Shown here: positions 44,826 to 55,621 of the stretch, one piece after another | Layout: each line of letters opens with the position of its first letter | Position numbering within the stretch: position 1 is the stretch's first letter | NCBI GenBank assembly: GCA_027422505.1 | Contig: JAPQWV010000018.1 | Location: 15,704,001-15,768,000, forward strand | Direction of reading: 5' to 3' | Source of the DNA: Craterostigma plantagineum | Lineage: Eukaryota; Streptophyta; Magnoliopsida; Lamiales; Linderniaceae | DNA: 64,000 nucleotides | Notes under the pieces: model-generated | The model's input: only the letters and a program-made list of their open reading frames with translations | Told to the model about the DNA's origin: nothing | The model's database searches: none | Program-made: the position numbers and the translations under genes

Positions 44826-47348
44826 ATGTCATATATGTCGTATCATTGGGAACAGAAAATGAACAAACAAGCTAAAGAAATTGAGGAATTAAAAGCTCGC
44901 TTAGAGAATAATCATAAATGTCTCCTTGCCAGCTTAAGTGAAAAAGCGCATCTCAATTGCAAGCTTGAAGCAATGCAAATGAGAGTCGATGATCGTGACA
45001 AAGAAATAGAAAGACTGAAAGTGAAAATTAGTGAGTTAACTACTACTTTGAAAGAGAGCGAAGACGAGAGACTCACTAAGACTTGTCAATATAACGTTAT
45101 GTATAGCAAGCGTAGCGAGCTATACGTTAAAATTAGGAGTTTAGAGGACATTCTAACAAGAAGAGGGCAAGCGGATCAAAATTCCTCTAAGAACCTAGCG
45201 TCAAACGGGGAAAGTAATTTACATTCTAACAAACCTGCTTCTTGTTGGGAAATTCCAGAAGTTGCTAATAAAATTTCCAAATTAAACGCAACGTTGGAAT
45301 CAGAAAGAGTAGGTTTTCAAGCAGAAAAACAAAACCAGTCGGGTGTCGTACTCATGGCAGAACAGGAACCATGGCTCAAGGATACCTCTGAGAGTGAGGA
45401 AGAAAATCTGGCACTCGTGGCAAACGTCGAAGCTGACTCTGAAGATGAGGCGCACAACACTGCAGCCACTCCCACAACTGACTCATCTTCAGAAACTGAG
45501 GTACACGATTCTTACTCTGATCTACATTTAGAGATTTCAATTCTCCAAGATAGACTAACATCTATGTCTAGTGAAAACCAATCATTAAGAAAACTAGAAA
45601 CTAGGTTAGCGAACAATGAAAAGGTCTTGCGAACCGAACTAGTAGAAAAGGCTAAGTTAAACTCGTTTCTAGAACAAGCTCAGGATACATCCCTCAGACA
45701 TGAGACTAGGATAAGAGATCTAGAAGAAAAACTTTCCGAAAAGGAAAATGATTTCATGAAGAGTGAGCAAGAGCGTAATTCCATATCCCAAAAATATGAA
45801 TTCTTATCCAAGGAACGAAATCGTCTATATTCCAAAATAAAGAAACTTGAGGATCTCCTAACAAAAAGAGGACAAACAGATAGAACGATTTTTCTAAACA
45901 AGCCTAGAGACATAGAATTTTATGATCCCCGTGAAGGATTAGGCTTTGTTCCAGGTTCCGTACAAACAGTCAAGAAACCCCTCCCTCTTTATGATATTAG
46001 CTTCCTAGGCTTAAATATACCCAGTCTACTCCCTTTCACTAGTTCATCTACACTTGACATCCTAGAAAAGAAAAAGAGAAATAGAGAGGACAGGGTAGAA
46101 ATCCCATTTGACTACGAAGAACTGAATAAACGTGACAGAACCACGGACACATCCTTGTCTGAAGACGGCTACTTACCTCTATATACACCCTCTTCAGAAG
46201 ACGTAAGTGGCCAAAATTCAAATCCCTCTACTACATATATCCCAGCATCTCTCAAGGAAATCTGTGATCTACGCTCGACTCTTGAGTCCGAAAAGATTGC
46301 CTTCCAAATGGAAAAAGACGTACTTCTGACAGTCATATCGACACTTGAAGACCATATCAACAATCCCATAGGTTTCTGCGCACAATCGCCTCCAGCCGAG
46401 TCGAAAATAGAAGCATCACTTCACAAGACAACGAAAGGGAAGGAGAAATCCACAAGAGACGATTTGTTATTTGAAAAATATGCTTCTCCTTCAAATCATT
46501 ACTATTCCTACGATGATGCACTTGCCCTAAATTCTCGTTTTAGATTAGCAAATGCTAGCACAATCAAGAATGATGCACGCTTCTTTGCTAAGTCAGGCTC
46601 GCAAACTCAACCATACAAGACACAAACAAAAGGAACGACTGACTTTCTAGCTGAAATCTCGCGTCTCCAAAACATCAATAAATTACAAGCAAAGGAACAC
46701 CAAAATCAAATTGAAATCTTCAAGTTTGAAAAAGAGAAACTACTAAATGAAATTTTCCTCCTAAGAAATCTCAACGATCATTCATCTGAAGTTGGTTCCT
46801 CTTCGACTTATGATTTAACTCCTAACAAAGTGTCAAATTCAGCTACAGGCAAGAAACTAACCAAGAAGACGAAGACGATGGACTGGGTTAGGAAATCAAA
46901 ATCTAAACCCTCTCGTACCAAGGCTTTCTACTCTACAAACTATGCTTCTGATGAACATAACTTCATTTCATCGAAGACTATTAAGTATTGTGATGTTTCC
47001 CGTTTTAATAAATCTAATATTTGTAAGATGCATCATTCTTCTACTCGACAGCCATCATCTCATGCTAGCCACGTCTCGAACACTCCCGTATTCAATCGAT
47101 TGATGCATAAGAACTCAACAGGGCATAATCCTAATGTTAAACAAATTTGGGTGCCCAAGCAAAAACATCACTCCACATCCCCTCAACACTCAAAACAAGG
47201 ATTAAAGTTATGGATTCCTAAATCACAAATCAAATTAAATAGGACTTCAAATGATGACTTAGGATCAATCTCTGAACCAAATGTGCTTAACTTGTTTTCT
47301 GCTAACAAGGGAGGACCCATCCACAAATGGGTACCAAAGGCCCGATAA
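44826..47348 (+). CDS. 840-residue coiled-coil gag-like protein of element E
   Basis: One uninterrupted frame from MSYMSYHWEQKMNKQAKEIE to GGPIHKWVPKAR. It consists of long K/E/L-rich coiled-coil stretches (about residues 15-120, 235-360, 475-520, 620-650) between S/T/N-rich linkers. Residues about 30-125 and 255-350 are two copies of one module: SEKAHLNCKLE matches VEKAKLNSFLE, and SLEDILTRRGQAD matches KLEDLLTKRGQTD. A third partial copy holds LRSTLESEKIAFQMEK, matching LNATLESERVGFQAEK. The C-terminal IWVPK, LWIPKSQ and HKWVPKA motifs resemble the stretch that precedes protease in SIRE-type Copia gag (my recollection of the family). There is no UBN2 gag domain, CCHC knuckle or protease. 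It may self-assemble or help package element RNA; that is inference. A clean frame of this length argues for recent activity. Confidence 0.8.
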   Translation: MSYMSYHWEQKMNKQAKEIEELKARLENNHKCLLASLSEKAHLNCKLEAMQMRVDDRDKEIERLKVKISELTTTLKESEDERLTKTCQYNVMYSKRSELYVKIRSLEDILTRRGQADQNSSKNLASNGESNLHSNKPASCWEIPEVANKISKLNATLESERVGFQAEKQNQSGVVLMAEQEPWLKDTSESEEENLALVANVEADSEDEAHNTAATPTTDSSSETEVHDSYSDLHLEISILQDRLTSMSSENQSLRKLETRLANNEKVLRTELVEKAKLNSFLEQAQDTSLRHETRIRDLEEKLSEKENDFMKSEQERNSISQKYEFLSKERNRLYSKIKKLEDLLTKRGQTDRTIFLNKPRDIEFYDPREGLGFVPGSVQTVKKPLPLYDISFLGLNIPSLLPFTSSSTLDILEKKKRNREDRVEIPFDYEELNKRDRTTDTSLSEDGYLPLYTPSSEDVSGQNSNPSTTYIPASLKEICDLRSTLESEKIAFQMEKDVLLTVISTLEDHINNPIGFCAQSPPAESKIEASLHKTTKGKEKSTRDDLLFEKYASPSNHYYSYDDALALNSRFRLANASTIKNDARFFAKSGSQTQPYKTQTKGTTDFLAEISRLQNINKLQAKEHQNQIEIFKFEKEKLLNEIFLLRNLNDHSSEVGSSSTYDLTPNKVSNSATGKKLTKKTKTMDWVRKSKSKPSRTKAFYSTNYASDEHNFISSKTIKYCDVSRFNKSNICKMHHSSTRQPSSHASHVSNTPVFNRLMHKNSTGHNPNVKQIWVPKQKHHSTSPQHSKQGLKLWIPKSQIKLNRTSNDDLGSISEPNVLNLFSANKGGPIHKWVPKAR

Positions 47349-47512
47349 TATTTTGCAGATATTCCAGCATGAGTAGGTACGAAGAGAGCTGCTCCACACT
47401 CATGACTGGTATGCGACGAGGGCAGTCAAACATCCCAGCGTATATGGTATCTCGGGTTGCTCCACATACACGGCGGGCTAGGGATGCGAGCAATTACATG
47501 AAGGTACATTAG
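47349..47512 (+). pseudogene. Possible protease relic after the coiled-coil frame
   Basis: Two short stretches resemble the Copia protease motif DSGCSxHMTG: EESCSTLMTG near 47377-47406 and ISGCSTYTAG near 47449-47478. The catalytic aspartate is absent and a stop follows. It lies exactly where protease follows gag in SIRE-type elements. The similarity is short, so this is tentative. Confidence 0.3.
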
Positions 47513-47544
47513 AAACATGCATGATTGAATTTTGAACTTTAAAT

Positions 47545-47850
47545 TCTAGCATGCATATGAGCTGAAATGACTAAGACCCTCCTAATGGTACATTATAGTT
47601 ATGCATGTTTTTAAAAAGCTTTAAATTCCAAAATTTTCACATGCATACATGAGCTGAAATGCACTAATACCATGTTATAGGTACATTTTCATTATGCATA
47701 CATCTTAAAGAATTTTGAAGCTTAAACTTTTGTGTATGCATATAAGCTGAATTGATAAATGCCTTTACTTTTCAAAATGGTACATGTTTAAATATGCATT
47801 TTCATAACCTTGCAAGATTTTGAAACTCATAAGGCATATTTCGTAGTCAA
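47545..47850 (+). repeat. ~90-bp degenerate tandem repeat in element E
   Basis: Three copies carry ATGCATATGAGCTGAAATG variants at about 47552, 47641 and 47734, each followed by a GGTACAT unit. Confidence 0.65.
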
Positions 47851-47885
47851 CTAATAAATACCATTTTTCTTATTTGAGCTAAATT

Positions 47886-48013
47886 TGAGGGGGAGTGAAC
47901 TTAACGTATGAACTTAGGGACAGAGACTCTCGAACGATAATTTTAATCCGAATATACATCTTTTGAGGGGGAGTAATTCAGTTTTAAGAAGCATGATTTG
48001 AGGGGGAGGATTT

Positions 48014-48048
<35 letters not shown>

Positions 48049-49880
48049 ATATATATAATATATAAATAATATAATATATAGTTACTATTATATTATTATT
48101 AAGATAATATATATATATATATATGAAGAAAAAAACAAAAAAAAAACGTGCAAAAAAAAAGAGAGAGAGAGAAAAGGCAACAAAAAAAAAAGAAAGGCCT
48201 CATGCTCTCATAATCTTACTTCAAAAGAGTTCCCTGTCTTCCAAAGATATATTTGAAGGACGAATCTCAAGCCTACAAGATGATCTCAACCGACCTGCTC
48301 CAAGTCGCTGATCAAGCAGCACTCACCAAATTGACGGATGCATGGATTCTAAGTTCCCATGGTTCAGTCAGACCAAACTGAACCTAACCCCGGAACGTAG
48401 CCGAGTGTTAGTGAGGATTCAAATTCATAGAGCTACCCCTATTTGGAAATCTTGACAAGACCGAAGAGCGGAAGATACAAAATTCCCTTAGTCACAAATT
48501 ACTCGGACCAACCCCCATATGTACAGGTGCTAATTTTATCAGCCCCCGGGTAGAAGTCGTCGCATTAGGTCCAACGGCGCATGCACAACCAAGCCTTACC
48601 CACTCATCGATCTCCCAACAGACAGATGTTTCACTAAATCACGGGGAGCCGCGTAATCTATCACTGCTTCACTTGGAAGCAGGAGATATTGAACTAAGTG
48701 GTAGTCAGCCCCACACCGCTGAATTTTATTGATCACATCGAGTCTAGTGTGTCCTCACCATCCAAATATTTTTATATCTTTTTAGGACACATACACCTTT
48801 TTCTTATCTGGACTTTGTGCCAGATCAGAACTTTCGTAGACATGTCCTACTACGACATGCTTCGATGATCGGAAGGAAGTCCTACCGTTGCAACATCGAA
48901 ACAACAACGGTTTCAGGCCATCGTCTATGAGCTATGCTCCTAGAATGATGTTAACGGGACGCCTATGTAGCCCCGGTTTATAAATCCATGTTCTCACAGG
49001 CCACGTCTCAGAGTTTAACTCTAAAGTCGTGTCGACGGACTGCCTTTGTGGCTCCGTCAGGTTATTACCCAACCTGAGTACCCACCAATTCCGCCGTGCA
49101 TACTGCTCTGTTAGTTGCGCTCTCGTGCTCTTTTGGGGGACAATCTGAAGGAGCCCAGAGTCATTTTCAGAAAATACACACTACGCGTACACCTTCTTCT
49201 TGTCCCGACGACGCGATCTTTTTTGCCAAAGACGATGCCCCATTTTGACCTATCGCATGACGATCTCCCTAGCTCGATCTTCATGAGGGGGAGGAGCACT
49301 AAAGCAAAATGGGAGCAACACCACGACGAAAGTGCAATATAGATCAGAAAATGCCAAATCTCAAGCGTCGCCAAGAATCAAGCGAAGACCACAGAGTCCA
49401 ACAATTGAAGTTTTTGTCTCATGTACGAATCTCTGATTTTAAAGAAACACCCCAACCACAACACAAGGTTGAACGAACATAGGGGGAGTTGAGCTACAAT
49501 TGAACGGTGAGATCGGACTCAAATGACAAGATACGGCCAACACCTTCAGCATGAACTTCAAGAATCAAAGCTGCCAACTCGTGTACAGCTTTTCGAGTTT
49601 AAAGAGAGCTCCCAATCCCAACACAAGGTTGAACTAATGTAGGGGGAGTTGCGACTATCGAAGGGAGAGCTGGAACACAAGAAGATAAGATCAGAACATG
49701 GTGAGCTTGGATCTCCTAAAGAAGAGGACACAAGACAAGACAAAGGAGGATGTGATTGAAGAAGAACACGCATGCAAATGCTTTCACATACACAACTCTG
49801 ATACGTGTTCTTTGAGGACTCAGTACGATCACAAGACGAAGATAACCAGCGCTGAATTGGAAATTGAACACAAAGGGGGA
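47886..49880 (+). repeat. Series of seven polypurine-tract-like units in element E
   Basis: TGAGGGGGAG occurs at 47886, 47964, 47999 and 49284; AGGGGGAGTT at 49481 and 49641; and AAAGGGGGA at 49872 just before the 3' LTR (the true tract). The two units at 49481 and 49641 lie in a duplicated segment of about 160 bp sharing ACACAAGGTTGAAC. The stretch also has an AT microsatellite at 48018-48125 and no credible genes. Confidence 0.8.
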
Positions 49881-49883
49881 GAT

Positions 49884-50224
49884 TGTTAGGAATATTTTAT
49901 TGTGTTCAATTAAATCAGGTTATCTTAATCTTGTAGTTTTATTACGCCATTGGACTTACTATATACCCGACTTGTGGGTATATTAGTTATATTGGGCCCA
50001 AGAGCCCAATAGGGCTTATGTGTATAAATACCCTAAACGATGCATCGTTTAGGGTTGCTGAATCATATTTGAGTTGACGACTTTTCTGAAGAACTCGCGC
50101 GCTCTCTCGTTCCAACTCTACAATTCGTCTATCGGTATTACTCCTTTATTGCTTCCGTAATTCATCGTATCAGGTAATACTAATCCATTGATTTAGTACA
50201 AGGTTGGATAAAATCGGCCTAACA
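49884..50224 (+). repeat. 3' LTR of element E
   Basis: 341 bp. It has the same ends as the 5' LTR and includes about 36 bp missing there (with TTGGGCCCAAGAGCCCAA). The TATA box and palindrome are at 50021-50054. Confidence 0.93.
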
Positions 50225-50229
50225 GAGTA

Positions 50230-50740
50230 CAATACTTACTTTCATGAAAATAACATATATTATCGTCTCTAGCTTAGTGTTGGACGATTTCACATTAGTG
50301 CTCCTGCGAATAATTAAATAAATTCACGTGCATCGATCTATTCAATTTCTCAAACTCACGTCGATGATCTCTCATGATACGCAATAACTGCTGAATCGTA
50401 TTCCGGCGACTATTCATTTCCCGTGGCACTCATTAGCATTTCATTGAGGAAATAGTTCTTGGCCATGTGTGTAAGCTAGGGGTCGCATTTTGTTGATGAC
50501 ATGTCACTCAAATAAAACTCGTCATCAACTTTTATATATTATATATTATCCTAAAATGGCAACCTTCAATTCAGATTGCCCAAAATTGCTTTGGTTTCGA
50601 AATTTATGATCCTGAAATTACCACCTCTAATTTATGCGTCCTTAAAATACCATTCCCTAACAAACCACCGTCCGCTTGATTCTCGGAAGTTTTTTACATC
50701 CCTCGTCCCAACCAAAATCGAACATTTCAGCTCTCTCAAG
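50230..50740. other. Intergenic; 3' flank of the kinase gene
   Basis: No separate gene is seen. The part next to 50741 is likely the kinase 3' untranslated region. Confidence 0.5.
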
Positions 50741-53037
50741 TCACACCACCTTCGCCCTTTGCGCGCTCGCGAACCTCCTCCGACCCACCCCACTCAGATT
50801 CTCGCCAATCTTAGCCAAATGGGCCATACGCCTCTTCGCCGACTCCGTGGGGCCCACACTCTTTTCCCGTCTTCCCTTGTCATCTTCCTCCCCTTCACAA
50901 TCCCCATCATCCCGAGGAGGATATTCCCTCGGAGGACTCTCCTCAGTCTCCTCGATTATCTCCTTCAGTCTCTCCACGACTCCGCTCATTTTAGGCCTAT
51001 CCTTCGAACCCTTCGCCAGGCAACTGTCGGCCAAATTAGCAACCCTACGAGCCGCCCCGAGGGAGTACTGACCCTCGAGCCTCGGGTCCATGATTAAGGA
51101 GAATTTTCGACCGTCGGATGGATACTGTTTGACCCAGTCCAACAACTTCTGCTCCGACCTCGGGCGTCCCCTCTCCATCGATCTCCTCCCCGTTAACATT
51201 TCGTAGAGGACCACTCCGAAGCTCCACACGTCGCTCTTCGCGGTGAGGTGCCCTGTCTCTATGTAGTCTGGTGCTGCGTACCCGTACGTCCCTACGACCT
51301 AAGAATCGACTAATTTTTTTAGGGTTTGTTTGGTTTGTGGAGATTACTAGGGAAAAAATAAAAAGAACGAGGAAATAAAAACTAATTTTATATACATTGG
51401 CTGATTGAAGACATAGTTAGGGCGCATTATGTATTCGGAATTCGGTGCAGAAAAGAAAAGCAGGTACGACACCAAACCTTAACGTGCGATAATTCAATGC
51501 ATACCATTAGGCTTTTTTTCCACATCGAATTCCGCATATCCATCGCACCCATAAGGAAAAGAAAAAAATACATTTTACGTTTATACTTAAAAGTTAAAAC
51601 TAATTTTTTTTGCCAAAGAGTGGGAAGACGAAAGAAAAACTCATTAAAACATTTTTCTCTCCGATTTCCTTTTCCGCACTTCTTTCTTCGAGCTAAACAG
51701 AGTGTTAGAGGTCAAAACTTTCGCAAGATTTCGAACATAGAAAAGTTCGAAGGAGAAAGGAGAATCGTTACAGCAGTCGAAACGTGGGTACGATCGTCGG
51801 CGGGGCCCTCCCTTGCGAGCCCAAAATCCGATAGCTTTGGCTCGAAATCTCCGTCCAATAGGACGTTCGACGCCTTAAAATCTCGATAAATAACCTGAAA
51901 AAACAACGCAAAGTAAATGGCCAACTCAACATCTCCAAGATCTATATATATATAACATATATATGTGGAGTAATTTTATGGTGTTCACCTTACGTGGGCA
52001 CCTGTCGATGTGGCACTAATTCTTACCATGTCGACATGCCCCATCAAAATTAGATGATACGTGACACTGATTAACACATTCTAGGCGTCATCGATCGACA
52101 TATCGGACGATGATGTAGCATGTTTACGCAAACAGATCAATACCACATAACATGTGCCACATGTGTGCGTAAACATGCTACATCGTCGTCCGAGACGTCG
52201 ATCAATGACGCTCAGAATGTGTTAATTAGTGTCACATATCATTTAATTTTGAGATGCCCACGTAAAGTACTCACATAAGGTGATCACCATAAAATTCCTC
52301 TATATATATGCATTCATGTATGCATTAAAGTACCTGAATTTCGAGTTCTTCGTGGAGGTAGGCCAATCCCCGGGCAGCTCCGAGGAGTATCTTCAGCCTT
52401 CGTGCCCATGAAAGGGCGGGAAAAGCCCGCCCGAAGAGGTGATCTTCTAAGCTTCTGTTAGGCATATATTCATACACTAAGAGCCTTTGTATTCCTCTGT
52501 CGCCGTCGCCGGCGCAGTAGCCTATGAGCTTCACTAAATTAGGGTGGTCGACGACGCCGAGGAACTGAACTTCTGCCACCCATTGCTTATGCCCCTAATA
52601 ATCGAAATTCTTTTCGTTAGGAAACACGGATGGATTGATGATTTTTCGTTGTTTTACTTTACCTGATAGCCGTTTGGGTTGAGTTTCTTGATTGCGACGG
52701 CGATGGGCTCGGCGTCGCCGTCGCCTGAGGAGGAGTTGACGGTTCCTCTGTAGACCGACCCAAACCCGCCCTCGCCGATCTTGAAGAGACGGCTGAAGTT
52801 GTTGGTGGCTCTGCTCAGCTCGGCGAATGTGAAGATTCTGAGGTTGTGTGCTCTTTCTTTGTAGATTTCTGGTATGCTCCGCGATGACGTGGCGGCGGCG
52901 CCGGAGGATCGGACGGCCCTTTCTTGCGGTGGTTGTGAAGTTGGGTCGGCGGATTTGCTGTGCTTTTTCAGTATGGTTGGTGCTGATTTCTGGGCTCGGC
53001 TCTTGGTTTTTTCTTTGAAGTAATAGAAGCATTTCAT
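50741..53037 (-). CDS. Receptor-like cytoplasmic kinase, class VII (PBL19/PCRK-like)
   Basis: Four exons on the minus strand, all in phase 0: 53037-52663, 52594-52334, 51894-51772 and 51298-50741 (TGA 50743-50741), giving 438 residues. The start [18 protein letters not shown] is typical of the PBL19/PCRK1 group. Kinase motifs: Gly loop [11 protein letters not shown] (about residue 90), AIKKL lysine (about 116), [15 protein letters not shown], catalytic loop [12 protein letters not shown] (an RD kinase), DFGLAREGP, activation segment [17 protein letters not shown] with APD instead of the usual APE, and [18 protein letters not shown]. The Ser-rich N-terminus and charged C-terminal tail fit. Such kinases relay signals from surface immune receptors at the plasma membrane (known for PCRK1/2 and PBL19). 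No lesion is visible. Intron 2 (440 bp) holds a MITE. Confidence 0.92.
51966..52301. mobile_element. MITE in intron 2 of the kinase gene
   Basis: An inverted-repeat element of about 336 bp whose ends share AATTTTATGGTG and CACCTTACGTG. The inner arms match around GTTTACGCA and CATGCTACATCG. ATATATATG lies on both sides (51957-51965, 52302-52310) and may be a 9-bp duplication, though the flank is AT-rich. Confidence 0.75.
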
Positions 53038-53039
53038 CT

Positions 53040-54420
53040 TTTCTTTCTTTTGTTTTATTTTTCTTCTCTATGTTGTTGTTACTTGGGAAAGATTTTGAAG
53101 ACCATTCAACCTCAGACGCAGAAACACAGAAAGCCAAATGGGGTTTTGTTTTGCGACGAGGAAAAGGTTTGGGAAGAATAGAAAGGCAGATGTAATAAAT
53201 GAGATGAAAAGCAGATAAAAGCTTAATGAATGCAGTTGTACGTGGTATCACCTCACAAGTAGATTATCTATAATTTTTTTTAATATAAATTTAATGTTCA
53301 AAGTCCAACGGGTTGGATTTTCTATTAATAAACAAAGACTTCCGACTTTTCTTGGCTGTTGAAGATTAAGAGGAAGTAGAGTAGGTAACTTAATAATAAT
53401 AACAATAATAAATAATATGTTATATATAGTCTTGAGTTGATATTATTATAGGGAAATTGAGAAAAGAAGTCTTCTAAAAATTGAAGATTGTTGTAATTTT
53501 TTTACTACTCGTGTAATATATATACCATCTGATTCTAAATAGAGGTCGTTTAAGGATTTTTCACAGATATTAAGAAATAGAATAGAATGTCTCATATACT
53601 CTTAATTAATTGTTTCTTGCTATTTAATTAATGGAATGTCTTACCATCTATAATATTAAAAACTAGAGGATAAAATTGGAATATAGTAAATATTTTCATT
53701 GACCATAAAACGACTTCTAGAAACAATATTTGAAATGTAAAACGACCTCTAAGGGAGTATATATATTAATCGATGCCCGAGGGAAATAGTTACAACGTTG
53801 TACGGAAATCTTCGATACACGTAGCGTATAGTCTTTGATAAGCTTACATTTATTTTATATTTCTCTTTTTCCGATATCAATATGAAATAAAATCTGGAGG
53901 AGGTTTAACCTAGTACGTAGGATATAATCAATTGTCTAAGAATGATTGTGGATTCATTCGACACTTAATAACCTTAATTCGTAGTACTCAATAAATTCAA
54001 CATAATATCTAATACCAGGAAAAGAACGTGATGAACGATTCTAGAAGTTGCATCCCTATATAAATGTCTTATGAGCTGACGTTTTGTCGAAAATAGGTAA
54101 TAGTTCTATGAATGGGAAAGTTCGAGATAGCGACTGAACTTAATAATGGTCGAGTCAATATAATTATGTTAGTATTAATAAATAAGCTATTGAGACCCAT
54201 TGACCTTTCGTCTCTTAGTGCAACTCCAAGCTGCAAAACCAAAAAAAATCCAAAATTTACTCCAATCGGTACCAAAAATCAAACCCAAAATGCAATTTTT
54301 AATTTCTCTCACATGAAAAAACGCATCTTTGCGTCTGGACCGGTTATTATGCGACGCAAATTCTTAATTTGCTTTTCAAGTCCTAATCTCTTTCTTTGTG
54401 TCAGAGAGAGCTGAGACATT
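53040..54420. other. Intergenic; kinase 5' region
   Basis: The stretch 53040-53090 is a T/C-rich leader before the kinase start. No further gene or repeat is supported. Confidence 0.55.
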
Positions 54421-54423
54421 CAT

Positions 54424-54487
54424 AAAAGCTGTGACGAAAGGTGAACAATCAGAAAAAAGTTGTCAGATAAAAGCTGTGACGAAAGGT
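54424..54487 (+). repeat. Direct repeat of AAAGCTGTGACGAAAGGT
   Basis: Two copies (54424-54442, 54469-54487). Each would encode KAVTKG, like the histone H2B C-terminal KAVTKF, which ends the pseudogene just downstream. They may be remains of further H2B copies. Confidence 0.5.
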
Positions 54488-54586
54488 AAACAATCAATAT
54501 ATTTATACGAAAAATACATAGAATCAAAAGCATTCAATTGACATCAATGGTAGAACAATACTGAAGCGAAAAAGAAGAGTAGGAAA

Positions 54587-54997
54587 ATGGCCCCAGCTAC
54601 AGCAGAGAAGAAGCTTGCTGCCTAGAAGGCCCTCGCTGCGGAGAAGCCTAAGGCCGGCAAGAAACTGCCCAAGGATGCCGGCGGCGAGTCGACGGGGGAC
54701 AAGAAAGGCAAGAAGCGCGTGAAGTAGAGCGTGGAGACGTACAAGATCTACATATTCAAGGTACTGAAGCAGGTGCACCTTGACATTGGCATCTCAAGCA
54801 AGGCCATGGGAATCATGAACAGCTTCATCAATGACATCTTCGAGAAGCTGGCGATGGAGTCTTCGAGGCTAGCGAGGTACAACAAGAAGCCCACGATAAC
54901 CTCTCGGGAGATTCAGACAGCAGTGAGATTAGTTCTCCCCGGCGAGTTGTCGAAACACGCTGTGTCTGAGGGGACCAAGGCCGTGACGAAATTTTAG
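54587..54997 (+). pseudogene. Histone H2B pseudogene
   Basis: The frame from ATG 54587 to TAG 54995 is 137 codons without introns. The core is plant H2[21 protein letters not shown] (usual HPDIG has become HLDIG), [38 protein letters not shown] and [20 protein letters not shown]. Two TAG stops lie at codon 13 (54623-54625) and codon 47 (54725-54727); both could arise from lysine AAG by one change. The usual C-terminal TSS is lost. The lysine/alanine-rich tail is kept. An A-rich run near 55200 could be a decayed poly(A) tail of a retrocopy, but plant H2B genes lack introns anyway, so origin is undecided. H2B pairs with H2A in nucleosomes (known); this copy should not yield full protein. Confidence 0.92.
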
Positions 54998-55620
54998 CTC
55001 GTGAGGTGGTAAAGGTGTTGTGGCTTATGATGTAAAGTAGATGGTTTCATTTTGATGGTTTTAAGATGGTGCAAGGTTATGAAAATTATGTATTGTTTTT
55101 TTTTTCGATGTTTTGCTTACTTCAGTCATCAATGGTTGTATTGTATGAGTCGGTTTGTGGAATCGTTGGCTTTGTAGACTCCATTTTTATGTTCTCGCTT
55201 AAAAAAAAAGAGAAAAATACATAGTTGTCGTGTTTTTAATAGACATTAATTAATGCTTTTTATATGTATAAATATATTTTTATTATTAACTTTGTTAATT
55301 TTTTTATTAAATCTAAAATAATATTTAGTAGTCTAATTTGTAAAACTGTAAAATACGTGGGTAGTATTGAAAATTGGTGTAGAAATGAATATTACAAAAC
55401 GGTCTATTGAGTTTGAGAATGAGTTGATCGGTTGGAGAATAATTACTGCATTTTGACTTTTGTGAATGCGTTTGATTTTGAGAATGCGTTTATCGGTTGG
55501 AGATGGTCTAATAAGATGGACTTATCCCAAAAAATTATCAAAACTATACATGCATTTTTCTTCTACCAAGCAATTAATAATAATTTGAATTTCATTACTG
55601 TTTCACTGTAATTTTTTTTG
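54998..55620. other. Intergenic, AT-rich, no feature seen
   Basis: 3' flank of the H2B pseudogene followed by AT-rich sequence without a supported gene. Confidence 0.55.
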
Positions 55621-55621
55621 G

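Larger units (their letters stand above)
43082..50224 (+). mobile_element. Non-autonomous LTR retrotransposon E, complete
   Basis: LTRs 43082-43386 and 49884-50224, primer site 43389-43401, final polypurine tract 49872-49880, perfect target duplication GAGTA (43077-43081, 50225-50229). The 7.1 kb element carries one long intact frame (44826-47348) and then 2.5 kb without credible genes. No integrase, reverse transcriptase or RNase H is present, so it must use enzymes of another element. LTRs are nearly identical except for a deletion of about 36 bp in the left one, which suggests a recent insertion. Element A at the left edge belongs to a related family. Confidence 0.93.

Noticed and set aside
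48123..48311. Lysine-rich 62-residue frame in element E
   Set aside because: It is a translation of A-rich low-complexity DNA after an AT microsatellite.
50576..51097. Plus-strand frames of 131-173 residues
   Set aside because: They are antisense shadows of the last kinase exon, which has clear kinase motifs on the minus strand.
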